NCBI GenBank assembly: GCA_009869945.1
Contig: WIXG01000253.1
Span: 1-64,000, forward strand
Direction of reading: 5' to 3'
Length of the DNA: 64,000 bases
DNA from: Mesaphorura yosii
Taxonomy: Eukaryota > Arthropoda > Collembola > Poduromorpha > Tullbergiidae
How positions within the stretch are numbered: position 1 is the stretch's first letter; each line of letters begins with the position of its first letter. The notes beneath the pieces are model-generated. The model was not told the origin of the DNA. It was given only the letters and a program-made list of their open reading frames with translations, and did no database searches. The position numbers and the translations under genes were made by a program. Shown in pieces: positions 1 to 10,225 of the stretch.

Positions 1-651
1 TGTCCACCTGAAGGAGTTCATACATTCCCGCACCCTGACAGCTGTTCACTCTACGTTCGATGCTTCGATGGCGTGCCTTTTGTTTTAGATTGCAGTCCAT
101 TAATGTTTGACAGGATCGATCTGGAATGCAAGCCAGCAGAAGATGCTGTGTGCGACGATACACCAAGGCGCTGCCCCGCCGAAGGTTAGATTAACTGGCA
201 AAGGAAATAAATAATGTTCACGCTTTTTAACTACATCAATGATATCGATAGGTTATGCAGAGATTCCTCACGATACCACCTGCAGGTAAGTAAATCATGG
301 TCATTGCCTCTCATTTGACTGTACATACACATTGGCATGTGATATTAACCGTGCAGCAAATACTTCGTGTGCTTCGATGGGGATCAATTTGAGCTGGACT
401 GCGCTGCCAACACATACTTTGACGAAACACCCACCGTCCGCAGATGTAATCTGGCAGAACTCGCGTTGTGCAACTCGGAATGTCCAAGAACAGGGATTCA
501 TTACCTGCCAATCCGTGCACGACCGTGTAAATGGTATAAAATATGCATTGAAGGCTACTCCACCAATGTCGCCTGTGCTGACGGTCAAGTTTACGATCCT
601 GAAGTAGAGCAATGTGTTAGCATTGACGCATACACCTGTCCATTCACATAA
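1..651 (+). CDS. Chitin-binding (CBM14/peritrophin-A) protein, 3' part
   Basis: Partial gene, open at the window start, with exons 1-184, 261-285 and 357-651. It reads as two or more cysteine-rich peritrophin-A modules: the first ends near CKPAEDAVC, the second begins across the micro-exon (EIPHDTTCSKYFVCFDG), and a third C-terminal block contains CKWYKIC and ends DAYTCPFT. Such domains bind chitin in the gut peritrophic matrix or cuticle. The 25-base middle exon restores the frame exactly (GAA-G / AG-ATT ... TGC-AG / C-AAA) and supplies the conserved first-cysteine segment of module two, so I trust it. A polyadenylation signal AATAAA lies at 672-677. A decayed copy of the last exon sits at 5712-6028. 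The N-terminus, including any signal peptide, lies outside the window. Confidence 0.85.
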
Positions 652-1229
652 AGCTTTATTATCGTTCTCTTAATAAAACTGAGACTTGAGTCAGCAATGA
701 GGATCCGTGGAATATCGGTGATAATTTCGGAGCGAGATTTGCCTACCTTCTTTTAGTCGTTCAGCCGCATTGCAAGGTCTGCCTTGTTTGATCCGAAGTG
801 AAAAAATGTGGTGAGATGTAATTGGGCACTTTACCACATGAGTCTCATTGAAATGACATTTTGATATCAGAAAATGTCATGTCGGAATTCGGAAAACTGT
901 TCATGCAATCAGGAGTCGATGTAAAAGTGGTTCTACGCACTGCCTCGGTTTCAATGTGTCTAATGGGAATTCAATGTCAATGCGAAATTTGATCACCAAC
1001 CACTTCATGCGGTGAATGTTCCATATTGATGATCGTCGGTCAGAATATTTTGCCCTGGTTCGTGTAGATCAAGGTCATGACTCATGAGACTGATGCGCAA
1101 TCATATTTTGTACATTCAATTGGTATCTAAATTCACAATCTCGAGTAATAGGAATAGATCGGGCAAATTATTTTCAAGCAAGCTCTGATTTCATAAATTT
1201 AAAATCCTCTGATCAGGAATGCCTAGTGA
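652..1229. other. Intergenic stretch
   Basis: After the poly(A) signal of the chitin-binding gene I see no credible coding exon. The 5' exons of the chemoreceptor at 1230-2036 would be expected here, but none was recognised. Confidence 0.5.
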
Positions 1230-2036
1230 GTCGAGCAAACAGAGAAGAGTAGAGTAAACTTTCTGAAGTTGTCATTTCTGCTGTACACTTCGTCCTTCCT
1301 GTTCCAACCGTCAGCCTTCACGGTAATCCACATCTTCTTTCCAGCCTTCCCACCATTCTGGAACTCTGTATATAGTACATTCGACGTTGACATCTCAAGC
1401 ATTAATCCAATTGCCCTACACGGTGCCGGATTGACAGAAATCTACATGGCCATCTGTGGCTGGAAAATAATCGTTAGTTTGGATCTGCTGATGAGCGTGC
1501 GCGCTCGCACCATTTCATACACCATGGATCGTGTACGGCTAATTATTCGTGATCCCAGTTGGGAGGGTGAGGCCGTTGACACGATGCAGTACCTGAATCT
1601 TTACCAAGGCCTGCGTCCATTGGTCGTCGAAATCATCCGTGTTTTCTGTCCACTCATCTTCATACAGGAAATCTCGAATTCGATACTCAACATTTTCCTT
1701 TTTCAAGGTATGTTTAGCTTCAGCTTCTTCACGCAGCCATTCTTCTTTGGATTCTTCTTCGTGGTCTTCATTGGAGTGACACTTCGCATGTACGTTTTCT
1801 ACCTTCCGTTCTCAAATCTCTTCTGCAAGTCGAAGCGGATGAATGATTTCGTGAACAATCTCATCAGCAGAAGACAAGTGACCAAAGAATTTTGCTTCAT
1901 GCTTAAAACGGTGTGTGGACTCGAATTTCGTCCGGCCGATCTCCATCGAATCACACCGTCGTCAATGATGGACTACATGCTTGCACTGTCTTTGCAAGTA
2001 GTAGCAATAAATAGATGCACCAGTAAATTCAGTTGA
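1230..2036 (+). CDS. Chemoreceptor-like (gustatory/odorant type) 7TM fragment
   Basis: An open frame of about 268 codons without a convincing start; its first in-frame ATG is at 1446. It has at least four hydrophobic segments, including a Phe-rich helix around 1730-1800, followed by a hydrophilic loop and a final segment of the form F-R-P-A-D-L-H-R-I ... YMLALSLQVVAI. That ending matches the last helix of insect-type gustatory/odorant receptors, where a short charged loop precedes the terminal helix and a conserved Gln. Length is about two thirds of a full receptor, so N-terminal exons are missing or lost. The complete relative at 35117-36480 supports the family call. It may be a pseudogene or a gene whose first exons I failed to find. 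Confidence 0.5.
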   Translation, partial: VEQTEKSRVNFLKLSFLLYTSSFLFQPSAFTVIHIFFPAFPPFWNSVYSTFDVDISSINPIALHGAGLTEIYMAICGWKIIVSLDLLMSVRARTISYTMDRVRLIIRDPSWEGEAVDTMQYLNLYQGLRPLVVEIIRVFCPLIFIQEISNSILNIFLFQGMFSFSFFTQPFFFGFFFVVFIGVTLRMYVFYLPFSNLFCKSKRMNDFVNNLISRRQVTKEFCFMLKTVCGLEFRPADLHRITPSSMMDYMLALSLQVVAINRCTSKFS

Positions 2037-2459
2037 AATGTCCGCCGGCATAAAAGTGTGAAGATATTTATTCATGTGAAATATTTATATTATGTAAAGG
2101 AAATGGATGTTCATGACCTAATGACTTCCCCATTCTCACGCACCATCGCGAATCAGGTGAATTAGCTCATTAGTTAGTGTACATGAGTCAATGTATTAAT
2201 TGTTGTAAACACCGAAGCACACACATAAAGCAGTAGTCAACACTCAACGGACTGTAACTATTCTTCTCATACCTGTGCTTACATTCATGCGTGCGAAATT
2301 CTCAGCGTTCCCCATTACCCATTATGATAATCGCCTGACCATCGTACAGAACAGATGTAGTGCATCTCTAATTGAATCTGTATTTAATGAGTTATGATAG
2401 TATAACAATTTAATAAACTACAACTGTACTTTTATTGTTACTTTTTAGACGATGTCTTA

Positions 2460-3005
2460 CTATTTAGATTTTGTTATATTCCCGCTCTTTTCACAAACCT
2501 TCCTGGATACGAATTCCATAGAATATACTGCGACTAGCAAATGCACTGCAAGAGAAGCATTTAAGAAGGCGACTACATCGAGGGAATAATACTGGAGGAA
2601 GTTCAGTCTCTTTACTGCTGATCGCATGTGGGTGGCTCCTTTGTGGCGAATCACGTACTCAACCCAGTACATTGCCAAGTCCAGGAGTTTGATCGGCTGA
2701 TCTTTGAACACTCTGGAGAGATGCTGAACGGTTTCTCTGTACTTTGGTTCGTACAAGATGCGGTTGATTTCCTCGGCTAGTTTCTGCTCGGTGAGAGTTG
2801 CAAAGTCAAGATTCAGCACGTATCCGGCGGCCTCAGCTTATTTCATGTTCAGAGGCCGAGCTAGCTCGAGAATCAGAGGCTCGTATGTGATCTTGTGGCT
2901 CTTGGTCGTAAAAAAAGCAATGTCGAGGAGTTTCGCAGGAGCACTACAGCCGTACCGATTGAAAGCATCACACATAAAAGTGATAACAAGTAAAACACCT
3001 CAACG
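2460..3005 (-). pseudogene. Chimeric UDP-glycosyltransferase pseudogene
   Basis: Read on the minus strand, a hydrophobic signal-like segment is followed, after a one-base frame slip, by AKLLDIAFFTTKSHKITYEP and LILELA, which matches the N-terminus of the intact UGT at 3428-5239. After an in-frame TAA (about 2837-2839) the sequence jumps to the UGT C-terminal third (GYVLNLDFATLTEQKL through the WVEYVIRHKGATH segment and membrane helix). About 330 central residues, including the UDP-sugar signature, are missing. The C-terminal part runs through the position of intron 3 of the intact gene (EPK/Y) without an intron. Hence it is non-functional, with intron absence suggesting a retrocopy or loss by recombination. 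A reversed AATAAA lies just beyond the end near 2432. Confidence 0.85.
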
Positions 3006-3427
3006 TAAATATTCAGAGAAATATGAGCGAATATACGCTTTATATAAGATTAAAGAATTTGTCGAATTTTTCAAACGTCAGTGGGAAAGTAATTGGACGC
3101 GGGCAGACTATCTCCAACTTCAGCACCTAGCAGACTAGCTGAACTGTCCCCACGCAGCGCAAGACGAGATGACATGAACCTCCTTCGTGTTGCTGAACAA
3201 GAGTGCTGTGGTCAAGTCCTTAACGTTGAAGTGCGAGATGGAAAAGCGACTCGCAATTTTTTGCAAGTCACTGCATTTGGGTTAAACTGTCACGATGTTT
3301 TTGAATGCCTGTGTGGCAGCTGGACATACATTCCGATTATTGCATTTGGAGTTAAAATGTTTCGTTTCGTCAGGAATAATTAAGGCCAAACTGCTCCGAT
3401 TATTTAATGTAATTGATAGAGACTAGT

Positions 3428-5239
3428 TCATCTGTTCTTTTTGGAGTTTATGTGATGACTGCTCGTGCTCCTTCCCCACAGCTTTCTGTACACGAACCGC
3501 ACTGTACGGATGACAATTAGAAAAATTGCTAAAAAGGCGACCACTAATACTGCTATTACATCTAGCGAATGATACTGAATGAAGTTTAGATCTCGAGCTG
3601 CCGACCACAAATGAGTGGCTCCTTTGTGTCTCAGGACGTACTCAACCCAGAACACGGCAAGATCAATGGGACTTGTAGGCTGGTCTCTGAACACAAGTGA
3701 AAGGTGCTGGACCTTGTCACGATATCTGAAACAAAGATGGACATAATTTCGTTTTGATAAATTCCCTGTTGATTTTGTTTTTAGAATTTCTAAAAAATTT
3801 AGAATATTTACTTCGGCTCACTCAGGATTCGATTAATTGCATTATCAAGTTTATCTTCTGTTAATGTAGTAAAGTCCAGCGTTATGGCGTATCCAGCTCG
3901 TTCAGCTTTATAGATATTCCTTGGTTGATCTCCAAACATAGGAATGCCAATAAGAGGCACTCCGTGGTACACGGCTTCGGTGATGCCACCGTAGCCTCCG
4001 TGCATGATAAATGCTTTGATCTTTGGATGGCCTAAGACGTCTGTAACGAAACACAAGAATAAGAATCAATTATTTTTAACCAGCAAGTTCGTCACAGATT
4101 CAGTAAACTAGGAATATACCTTGCTGAGGCAGCCATTTACTTAATTTGACATTCTTGGGCAATCCCTCCATTGTCTCTGTCTCCCACTTCCACAGTACCT
4201 TTTGCTTCAGTTTCGCAAACGTTTTTAAGAACATTTGACGATATCGGTCAGGCATAATACTTCCCTTTAGAGCTGAACCCATGCTGAAGTAAATGAAACC
4301 GTCCGGGCCGGAACTGTTTAGGAAGTCAGCTAAGTCCTGTAATAAGAACATAACTAAGTATTAGCGTTGCAATTAAGTAAATCATGTTGTTAAATACAGC
4401 TAGAATTCTAAGACCTTTGGCAAAGGTTTGGCCGGCCTGCAGTGCATTCCTCCAACATTAATAACGTCGGGCAAAAGTGGTTGAGGTCTGTTCAGGCTAA
4501 TATGGCTGTTTTGTAAAATGAGGCTTGCGTTTTTGTAGACAATGGCGGAACTGGGCAAGTTGGGGTCTAATTTGTCCCAGTAGACTTGTTCGAGGATGCT
4601 TGTGAAATAGAAACCAGAGACCAGTCTCAAAAATGCTTCACTTATAAAGTTGACTACTCGCTCATAGAAATTCATGCCATCGCTGTAGGCCAAGAGCGGA
4701 GATGGTATAAATGATGGCGGAGATGGAGTTCCAAGTATCGACAGATAAAACCCCGGCAGCTGAACGGGACTGATTAAGATGACACTCGTGTTGAGTTGAT
4801 GCACAAGACCAGCAATGCACTCGTTGAAAATCGCTTCGTACAATATCAAGTCAAACTTTTCGTTCCGTGCAATGAATTCTTTAATGTGAGGCATGTCATA
4901 CGTCTTCTGGCAAGTCTCACGGAAAGTTCTCGCCATAATGAATGGGTCGAATTCTCGATTTTCTTCCTTCATCTCGAAGATGTTTGGGAGAGTCTCAAGG
5001 AAATCCTCCACGTCAATTGTTTGGATACTGCGAATGGATGGATGCGAGTCTTTCGGCACGTACGGAGAGACTCTCGTGATTTTGTGACCCCGTTTCGCCA
5101 GCTCTTGAAGCAGCGGCTCGTACGTTATCTTATGGCTCTTGGTGGTGACGAACGAGATGTCCAGGATCTTGGCGGAGAGCACTACACAAGGGGCACTAAG
5201 CAGGGCCACCAGGACCAGGAATAGTGAAATTTTCAACAT
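3428..5239 (-). CDS. UDP-glycosyltransferase (UGT)
   Basis: Complete four-exon gene: 5239-4415, 4336-4120, 4040-3812, 3725-3428; 522 residues. Family members move a sugar from UDP-sugar to small lipophilic acceptors in the endoplasmic reticulum, a detoxification route. Visible features: signal peptide (MLKISLFLVLVALLSAPC), the N-terminal KSHKITYEPLLQELAKRGH segment, FIYFSMGS at the start of exon 2, WLPQQ, and the UGT signature core HGGYGGITEAVYHGVPLIG followed by PMFGDQPRN. The C-terminus has a membrane helix (VIAVLVVAFLAIFLIVI) and a short basic cytosolic tail with lysines near the end, typical of ER retention. The start is the first ATG preceding the signal peptide; the open frame extends a few codons upstream without ATG. 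Length is normal for the family. A truncated chimeric copy lies just downstream. Confidence 0.93.
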
Positions 5240-5368
5240 TATGAATGTCCAAGTCAAAATCGAGCAACTAGCACGGAAAGACTAACTGGGCTTTGGCTTC
5301 TCACGTGAGAAACCCAGTGACCAAATGTCGCTCGAATTGTAAGATCCGCAGCTGATTGCAAGCCCTTT

Positions 5369-5380
5369 CAAAATATAGAC
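5369..5380 (-). promoter_or_regulatory. Candidate TATA box of the UGT gene
   Basis: On the minus strand this reads GTCTATATTTTG, about 130 bases before the UGT start codon. It is plausible for a core promoter but not tested; the region 5240-5711 holds nothing else I recognise. Confidence 0.35.
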
Positions 5381-5711
5381 GATGGCTTGACCCCCCTTTA
5401 TCATTGTAATTCAGTATTCGGGCGATCGCGTGACTCCTGTACAGTACGGTCTTCTAACAACCTTGTTACGTAACCCTCAACTTTTTTAATCATGTGCTTG
5501 AAACACTTTACGCTTCGCTCGGTTTGCAAAAAAAACAAGGACGGATTTCTGGCCTGCTCCTTTGTTGTACGGGAGCATTAGAAAAAAAAGTAATTTGACA
5601 AAGTTATGAGCTTTTGAAGTATTTCTTACAACATTGACGAATACATTTTTGATATACTGTAAGTTAACTAAATTTTGCAAGAGACAAAACTGATTTTATC
5701 TGATACTTTAG

Positions 5712-6028
5712 CAAGTACTATGAATGCTATAGTGGGGAGCTGTTCGAGTCCGAATGCGCAGGAAGTTTGTATTTTGACGCGAGGGAAGACTTTTTAGATG
5801 CAACTTGGCCGAACAAGAGGAAACACTTCGTAATTCTGAATGTCAGATTGAAGGGGTCTACTTGCTTTCAATACGCGGAAGCTCCTGCAAATGGTATAAA
5901 AAGTGCTCAGATGGCTCTTCTGTCAATCTTGTTTGTGGTGACGATGAAATTTTTACCCCTGACGCTGATCCGACGATCCTGGCGTGCCGTGTGTTAGTGT
6001 TGACACCTATACTTGTCTTTATCCATGA
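5712..6028 (+). pseudogene. Decayed copy of the chitin-binding gene last exon
   Basis: Begins after an intact acceptor (ACTTTAG/C), exactly like exon 3 of the gene at 1-651, and reads SKYYECYSGELFESEC ... YFD. It then needs a frame change near 5795 to continue as CNLAEQEETLRNSEC, SSCKWYKKCSDGSS and VNLVCGDDEIFTPDA, and a second frame change near 5985 to end as CVSVDTYTCLYP before a TGA. Every block aligns in order with the intact last exon. Two frameshifts and no recognised upstream exons make it a pseudogene from a local duplication. AATAAA follows near 6053. Confidence 0.8.
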
Positions 6029-6109
6029 AAATAATTGCACAAATGGTCCGAGAAATAAAAGCTCGACTTTTGCACCCGGCGGCGGCATGTCGAAATTCTC
6101 TCCACGCTT

Positions 6110-6493
6110 TTAGAGTGTGAACGCTCTATCCGGATTACATGATAATGCCAGCACCACAGCGCTTTTTAGCATGGTTCCACGTTCGACAATTCCCTGACTC
6201 CAATATTTTCGCCATTCATCGCGATAACCGTATCGGATTTCGATAGGAGAGTCTTTGAAATTGGGAGTAATAATTTCACCAAAGATTCTTCGGTCAAGTG
6301 AAGAGACAGATACGATACCTGAATCAGATGCGTGTGGCCAGGACTTCGTTGTTGTGAAAGGACATGCTAAGTGTAAAGTGTTGTAACGTTCTATTGGAAT
6401 GTAAAATTCACTGAAACATCCGTCATCTTGGTTACGTTCAAGCGGCAGCAACAGCTGTCCTCCTATTCGCTGTTTGCAGATCGTTACTCGCTC
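6110..6493 (-). CDS. Unrecognised exon, possibly secreted protein fragment
   Basis: On the minus strand an acceptor with a pyrimidine-rich tract (TTTGCTCTGTGATGTAG) ends at 6494, and the open frame runs from 6493 to a stop at 6110, about 127 codons. It starts ERVTICKQRIGGQLLLPLER, and contains YNTLHLACP and EIRYGYRDEWRKYW. The order Cys, 'LLLPL', then 'LHLACP' weakly resembles the N-terminal part of arthropod DNA/RNA non-specific endonucleases, but the catalytic region is absent. A second open segment with ATG at about 6946 and a donor (AAGCAG/GTAAGG) near 6800 could be an upstream exon. I cannot assemble a complete gene; a remnant is possible. Confidence 0.3.
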   Translation of the reverse strand, partial: ERVTICKQRIGGQLLLPLERNQDDGCFSEFYIPIERYNTLHLACPFTTTKSWPHASDSGIVSVSSLDRRIFGEIITPNFKDSPIEIRYGYRDEWRKYWSQGIVERGTMLKSAVVLALSCNPDRAFTL

Positions 6494-7454
6494 CTACATC
6501 ACAGAGCAAACAAACAGATAATGAGGAGCAAGCACAGGAATTTTCCATCAAGTGAGAACTTGGCAATTGATTGCATGAAAAGTCCGATTTTTTCCTACTC
6601 ATACAAAATTGTGAGCATTGCTACTCACAACTTGTATCATGTATTTACCTTCTTTGCGTATGCATCACTTCACACTTCAGGAAAAGTAAAAATAGTCAAG
6701 CTGGCGGAATGAATCGATTTTGCATTATGTACGATGTTGGAGACGCCGCTGTTTGCGTTGGTTTGTTGGTTATATTCATACCTTACCTGCTTTCTTTCAC
6801 GACTTTCACAAATTTCACTCACTCTTGTGTTACATGCCTCATCTTTATAATGACACGACGTGTTAGCATTAGTGAGAATTTCAGGTGGTGTAGAGTGCGG
6901 TCGTCTGTCCTCCACTCCTCTCCGAGAATTTTGTGACATATTGGACACGGCAGCTCATTTCGTCTTTCGTCTCAATTTGCATGCATAATTCACCACCTGA
7001 CGTCGACGCCGTCATCGTCCCGGCCACACCGCGTCATGTGTGCACTTTTGCAAAGGCACGGATACCATTACACTTATACATTTGATGGTATGGCGTGGTG
7101 AAAGTTGGCGCAGAGTAAGCCGCAAGATTGGGGTTATGATAATCTTGTCTGCGCACCGTAAAACTTCTAGAACTGCAGAGCAGAAATGAAAGAAAAGTCC
7201 TTCATCATAATTTATGGATGCCGTGCGGATTCCCCGGCGTAGTGCAGCGTTGCGAAATTGAAGTATGTAAATAAACCTGAAAGCCTGAAAGCTTGGATGT
7301 GGTATGCGATGGTGAAAGTAGTACACAGACGTAGCAGTAAAAGTGCTGAAAAGTGAAATGTGGAAAGTGGCCGAAGAAAGTTGAAGTTCAACTCTGATTC
7401 AGATCGAAATGGACTTTTTTTTGTGTTTCTGATCTTCAGTGCATCCGAGTAAGC

Positions 7455-8869
7455 ATGACCGTCCCGTTATCCATCCGCGACGAGAAGACGTTCTCGATCT
7501 TCTACAACATATTTAAACCGGCTTTCGTCCTTTTGTTAAATTCCACTGCTCAATCTGACACGGACACTGGGCTTGGGGTCGAAAGTGGCGCAAATGTGGA
7601 CGATGACTACGACTCTCCGAATCGACTTTTATTCAAGTTTATTGTTGAAGGACTTGGCATCACGGCCATCACAACTGCAGGAGTGCTTGGAAACATTCTG
7701 AGTGTGTTTGTGCTCACAAGGAAGAAAATGTACAACAAGTCAATTAATTTACTGCTTCTTGGGTTGGCAATTTCCGACACAATTTTTATTTCGTCGGCGC
7801 TACTGGCTTCGGGAATCCCGAGCATTTGTATGTACCTGGATTTTGACGTGACGCAGTCGTACTTGGGTCTCATTCTACCGTTTGGTTTTCCAATTGTCTT
7901 CAGTGGTAAGAATCAATGGTTGTAAGCGGTCGTAATTGTGAACATTAATCTGAAATTCATTCAATTGCCAGCTCTCATCATGTCGGTGTACTTCACGGTG
8001 GCGGTCACAGTGGAGCGATATTTGGTTGTAGCTCATCCACTCCGATCGCGCTCTTATTGCACGCCCAGGAATGCCAAATTTTGTGGAGCTGCAATAATTC
8101 TATTTGCAAGCGCGTACAATTTGCCAAGATGGTTCGAATATACGTCCATATCAATCACAAACCCAAAGGATGGTGCACTGAGGCATTTGACAGTAACTAC
8201 GAATCTGCGTCGGAATGCGGCCTACGACAGATACTACATTCTATTTGGTTATTCAACCGTCGCGTTTGTCATGCCGATCGTAATCTTGATTGTGCTGAAC
8301 CTTCTGATTTACAAAAATGTAAGTTTGGCAATTTAACTTCCGATTTATCTTACTGCCGTTTCAAGAACCGGATTTTATAATTATGTTTTTTTGTTCTGAA
8401 GGTTCTGGCGGCGAATCACAATCGTAAATTCTTGAGTAAATCTCAGAAAGTAGAGAATTCGCTCGCTTTTATGCTTCTAATCGTGGTCACCACGTTCATT
8501 TGTTGCAACAGTGTCAGTGTCCTCGACGCTCTAGTCAAATTCATAACCGGCTCCAGAAATCTTGGTCTGGAGTCAATTCGGAATTTCTTTGTCATCTTCA
8601 ACTCGTCCGTGAACTTCGTCATCTACTGTGTGTACGGTGAAACATTTCGTGGACTTTTCCTGGAAATGCTACCAGATTGGATGCGCACGAGGTGCTGCTG
8701 TTGTGTACCAGGGCCGGCTGGAAGCAACCATTCCTGCCCCACTGGATCAATTGGCTCCGGCATCCACCATGTGATTGATAGGAACGATAGCTTAATGAGC
8801 TTTGCGCGACCGTCCCAACTGGAAATGAACTGTAGAAGTACAACGATTGAAATAAACAGGACTTCTTGA
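7455..8869 (+). CDS. Neuropeptide GPCR, FMRFamide-receptor-like
   Basis: Three exons, 7455-7905, 7972-8318 and 8402-8869, give 421 residues. A class A G-protein-coupled receptor in the plasma membrane: helix 1 contains GVLGNILSVFVLTRKKM, helix 2 NLLLLGLAISDT, helix 3 ends VERYLVVAHPL. The arrangement GNxLSxxVL, INxLLLGLAxxD, GIPSI and ERYxxVxHPL is that of FMRFamide/related peptide receptors. Oddities: Val replaces Asp in the DRY motif (VERY) and the NPxxY motif is reduced to NFVIY with no Pro. The tail has a CCCC cluster after TR, a likely palmitoylation site. The start ATG at 7455 is the first in frame. The poly(A) signal is at 8912-8917, facing that of the nitrilase gene. The natural ligand cannot be read from sequence. 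Confidence 0.85.
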
Positions 8870-8978
8870 ACAAGAAGAGAAATGCTCTGAAACAACTCTT
8901 GTGTCTTTTTTAATAAACGGCGGCAAGTGCCTTTATTCGTCATTTCCTCTGGTCCACTGTTATCTGTAAGCCTGCTTG

Positions 8979-10225
8979 TTATGGCTCTTTGTCACCGATC
9001 TTGTCTTCGACAGTCGCCTTACTTTCATCACCATGTCCGACCTTCGGTGCTGGCCCCAACACCACATTGTGCTGCTCTTTCGTGTTCACGTATAAAGTAA
9101 ACACATCGGGCCGAGAGTAATGACCCATGACGTCCATATCCAGTTTTCCCCGGATGGTGTCGCCAATATCCAAATCCGCGTAAAGTATTGACTCCTTATC
9201 GTACACTGGTTCGGCGAGGTACTGACCAAGTGGACCAACAATGCAGCTTCCTCCCTTCAGCACGGAGTAGTTGTCAGACTTGGTCAGTTCTTGCTGGAAT
9301 TTATCAAACTGCGGGTCCAGGTAGCCCGATGGGTAGTCGGTCTTGCGTGTTGCCTGAACACAGCTCAGAACAAAGCAGCGTCCTTCCAGAGCAATGTGAC
9401 GCATGGTCGCATTCCAGCGTTCAGTGCCATCCGCATTTGGTGCCAAATATATTTGAATGTCTGGAGAGTAAAAACCGAGTCAATGGGCAAATCGCATTTG
9501 CAGTACACACCCGGCATTTTTCTAAAATAGATACCCTTTGAGTACATGGTGAGTCGCATTAGCGGCATGTAATTTTCCCAGCAGATGACACTTCCAAATG
9601 TCCCGATCTCCGTGTTGAATATTGGCAGTGTGCTTCCATCTCCTTTACCCCACACCATCCTTTCATATGTCGTGGGCACGAGTTTTCGGTGTTTGCCCAA
9701 AAATTCGCCCTGAGGGCTGAAGTGCACTACACAGCAGTAGAGCGTACCTCCTTCACGCTCGATCACACCCACGACCATGTACACATGATTAGCTTTGGCA
9801 ATGGCTCCGAGCCGGTCCACGACTGGGCCGGGGATCTCGATCGAAGATTCCCAGTACAGGCGGTACTTCTCTCGAACAGTCTGAAATTCCACAACAGAGC
9901 AAATTTTTAGAGTTTAGTTGCAAGACAATAGCATAATATTAATCAGCTCAGATGTGGGTCAGCTTGTGGCGTGGCAACTTACCCCAGCCTCCTTTCCGTA
10001 ATAGTCGGACATATCGGCGAAGAAGCATCCTTTTGGATAACCGGACAAGAACGCTTCGGGAAACATTACAAGCTGAACTCCTTTTCCTGCAGCTTCCTTA
10101 CAAAGTTTTTCCAGTTTCGTGAGAGTTGCTTCAAGGTTGAAAGTAACCGACGCTGCTTGAACAACGGCGACACGCGTAATTCCATTGTTGGGGTTGGTGG
10201 TTGTTGGTTTCAGACTGGACGCCAT
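8979..10225 (-). CDS. Nitrilase (carbon-nitrogen hydrolase, branch 1 type)
   Basis: Three exons, 10225-9983, 9880-9535 and 9460-8979, give 356 residues. Nitrilases hydrolyse nitriles to the acid plus ammonia using a Glu-Lys-Cys triad; here Glu57 (FPEAF), Lys147 (GKHRKLVPT) and Cys181 (SVICWEN) are all present. The blocks FPEAFLSGYPKG, ICWENYMPLMR, YLAPNADGTERW and HIALEGRCFVLS are those of true nitrilases of the plant/bacterial type rather than beta-ureidopropionase or Nit1/Nit2 amidases. Start at ATG 10225 puts VAVVQA at the usual distance; another in-frame ATG near 10315 would add about 30 residues. Introns are in phases 0 and 1. The enzyme is probably cytosolic; no signal peptide. It is convergent with the GPCR gene. 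The substrate is unknown, cyanide-derived nitriles being possible. Confidence 0.9.

Noticed and set aside
1684..1760. Possible 29-base intron inside the chemoreceptor fragment
   Set aside because: Too short for a spliceosomal intron; the uninterrupted frame reads well.
3093..3383. Plus-strand frame between the UGT pseudogene and UGT
   Set aside because: Non-ATG start, no domain or splice context.
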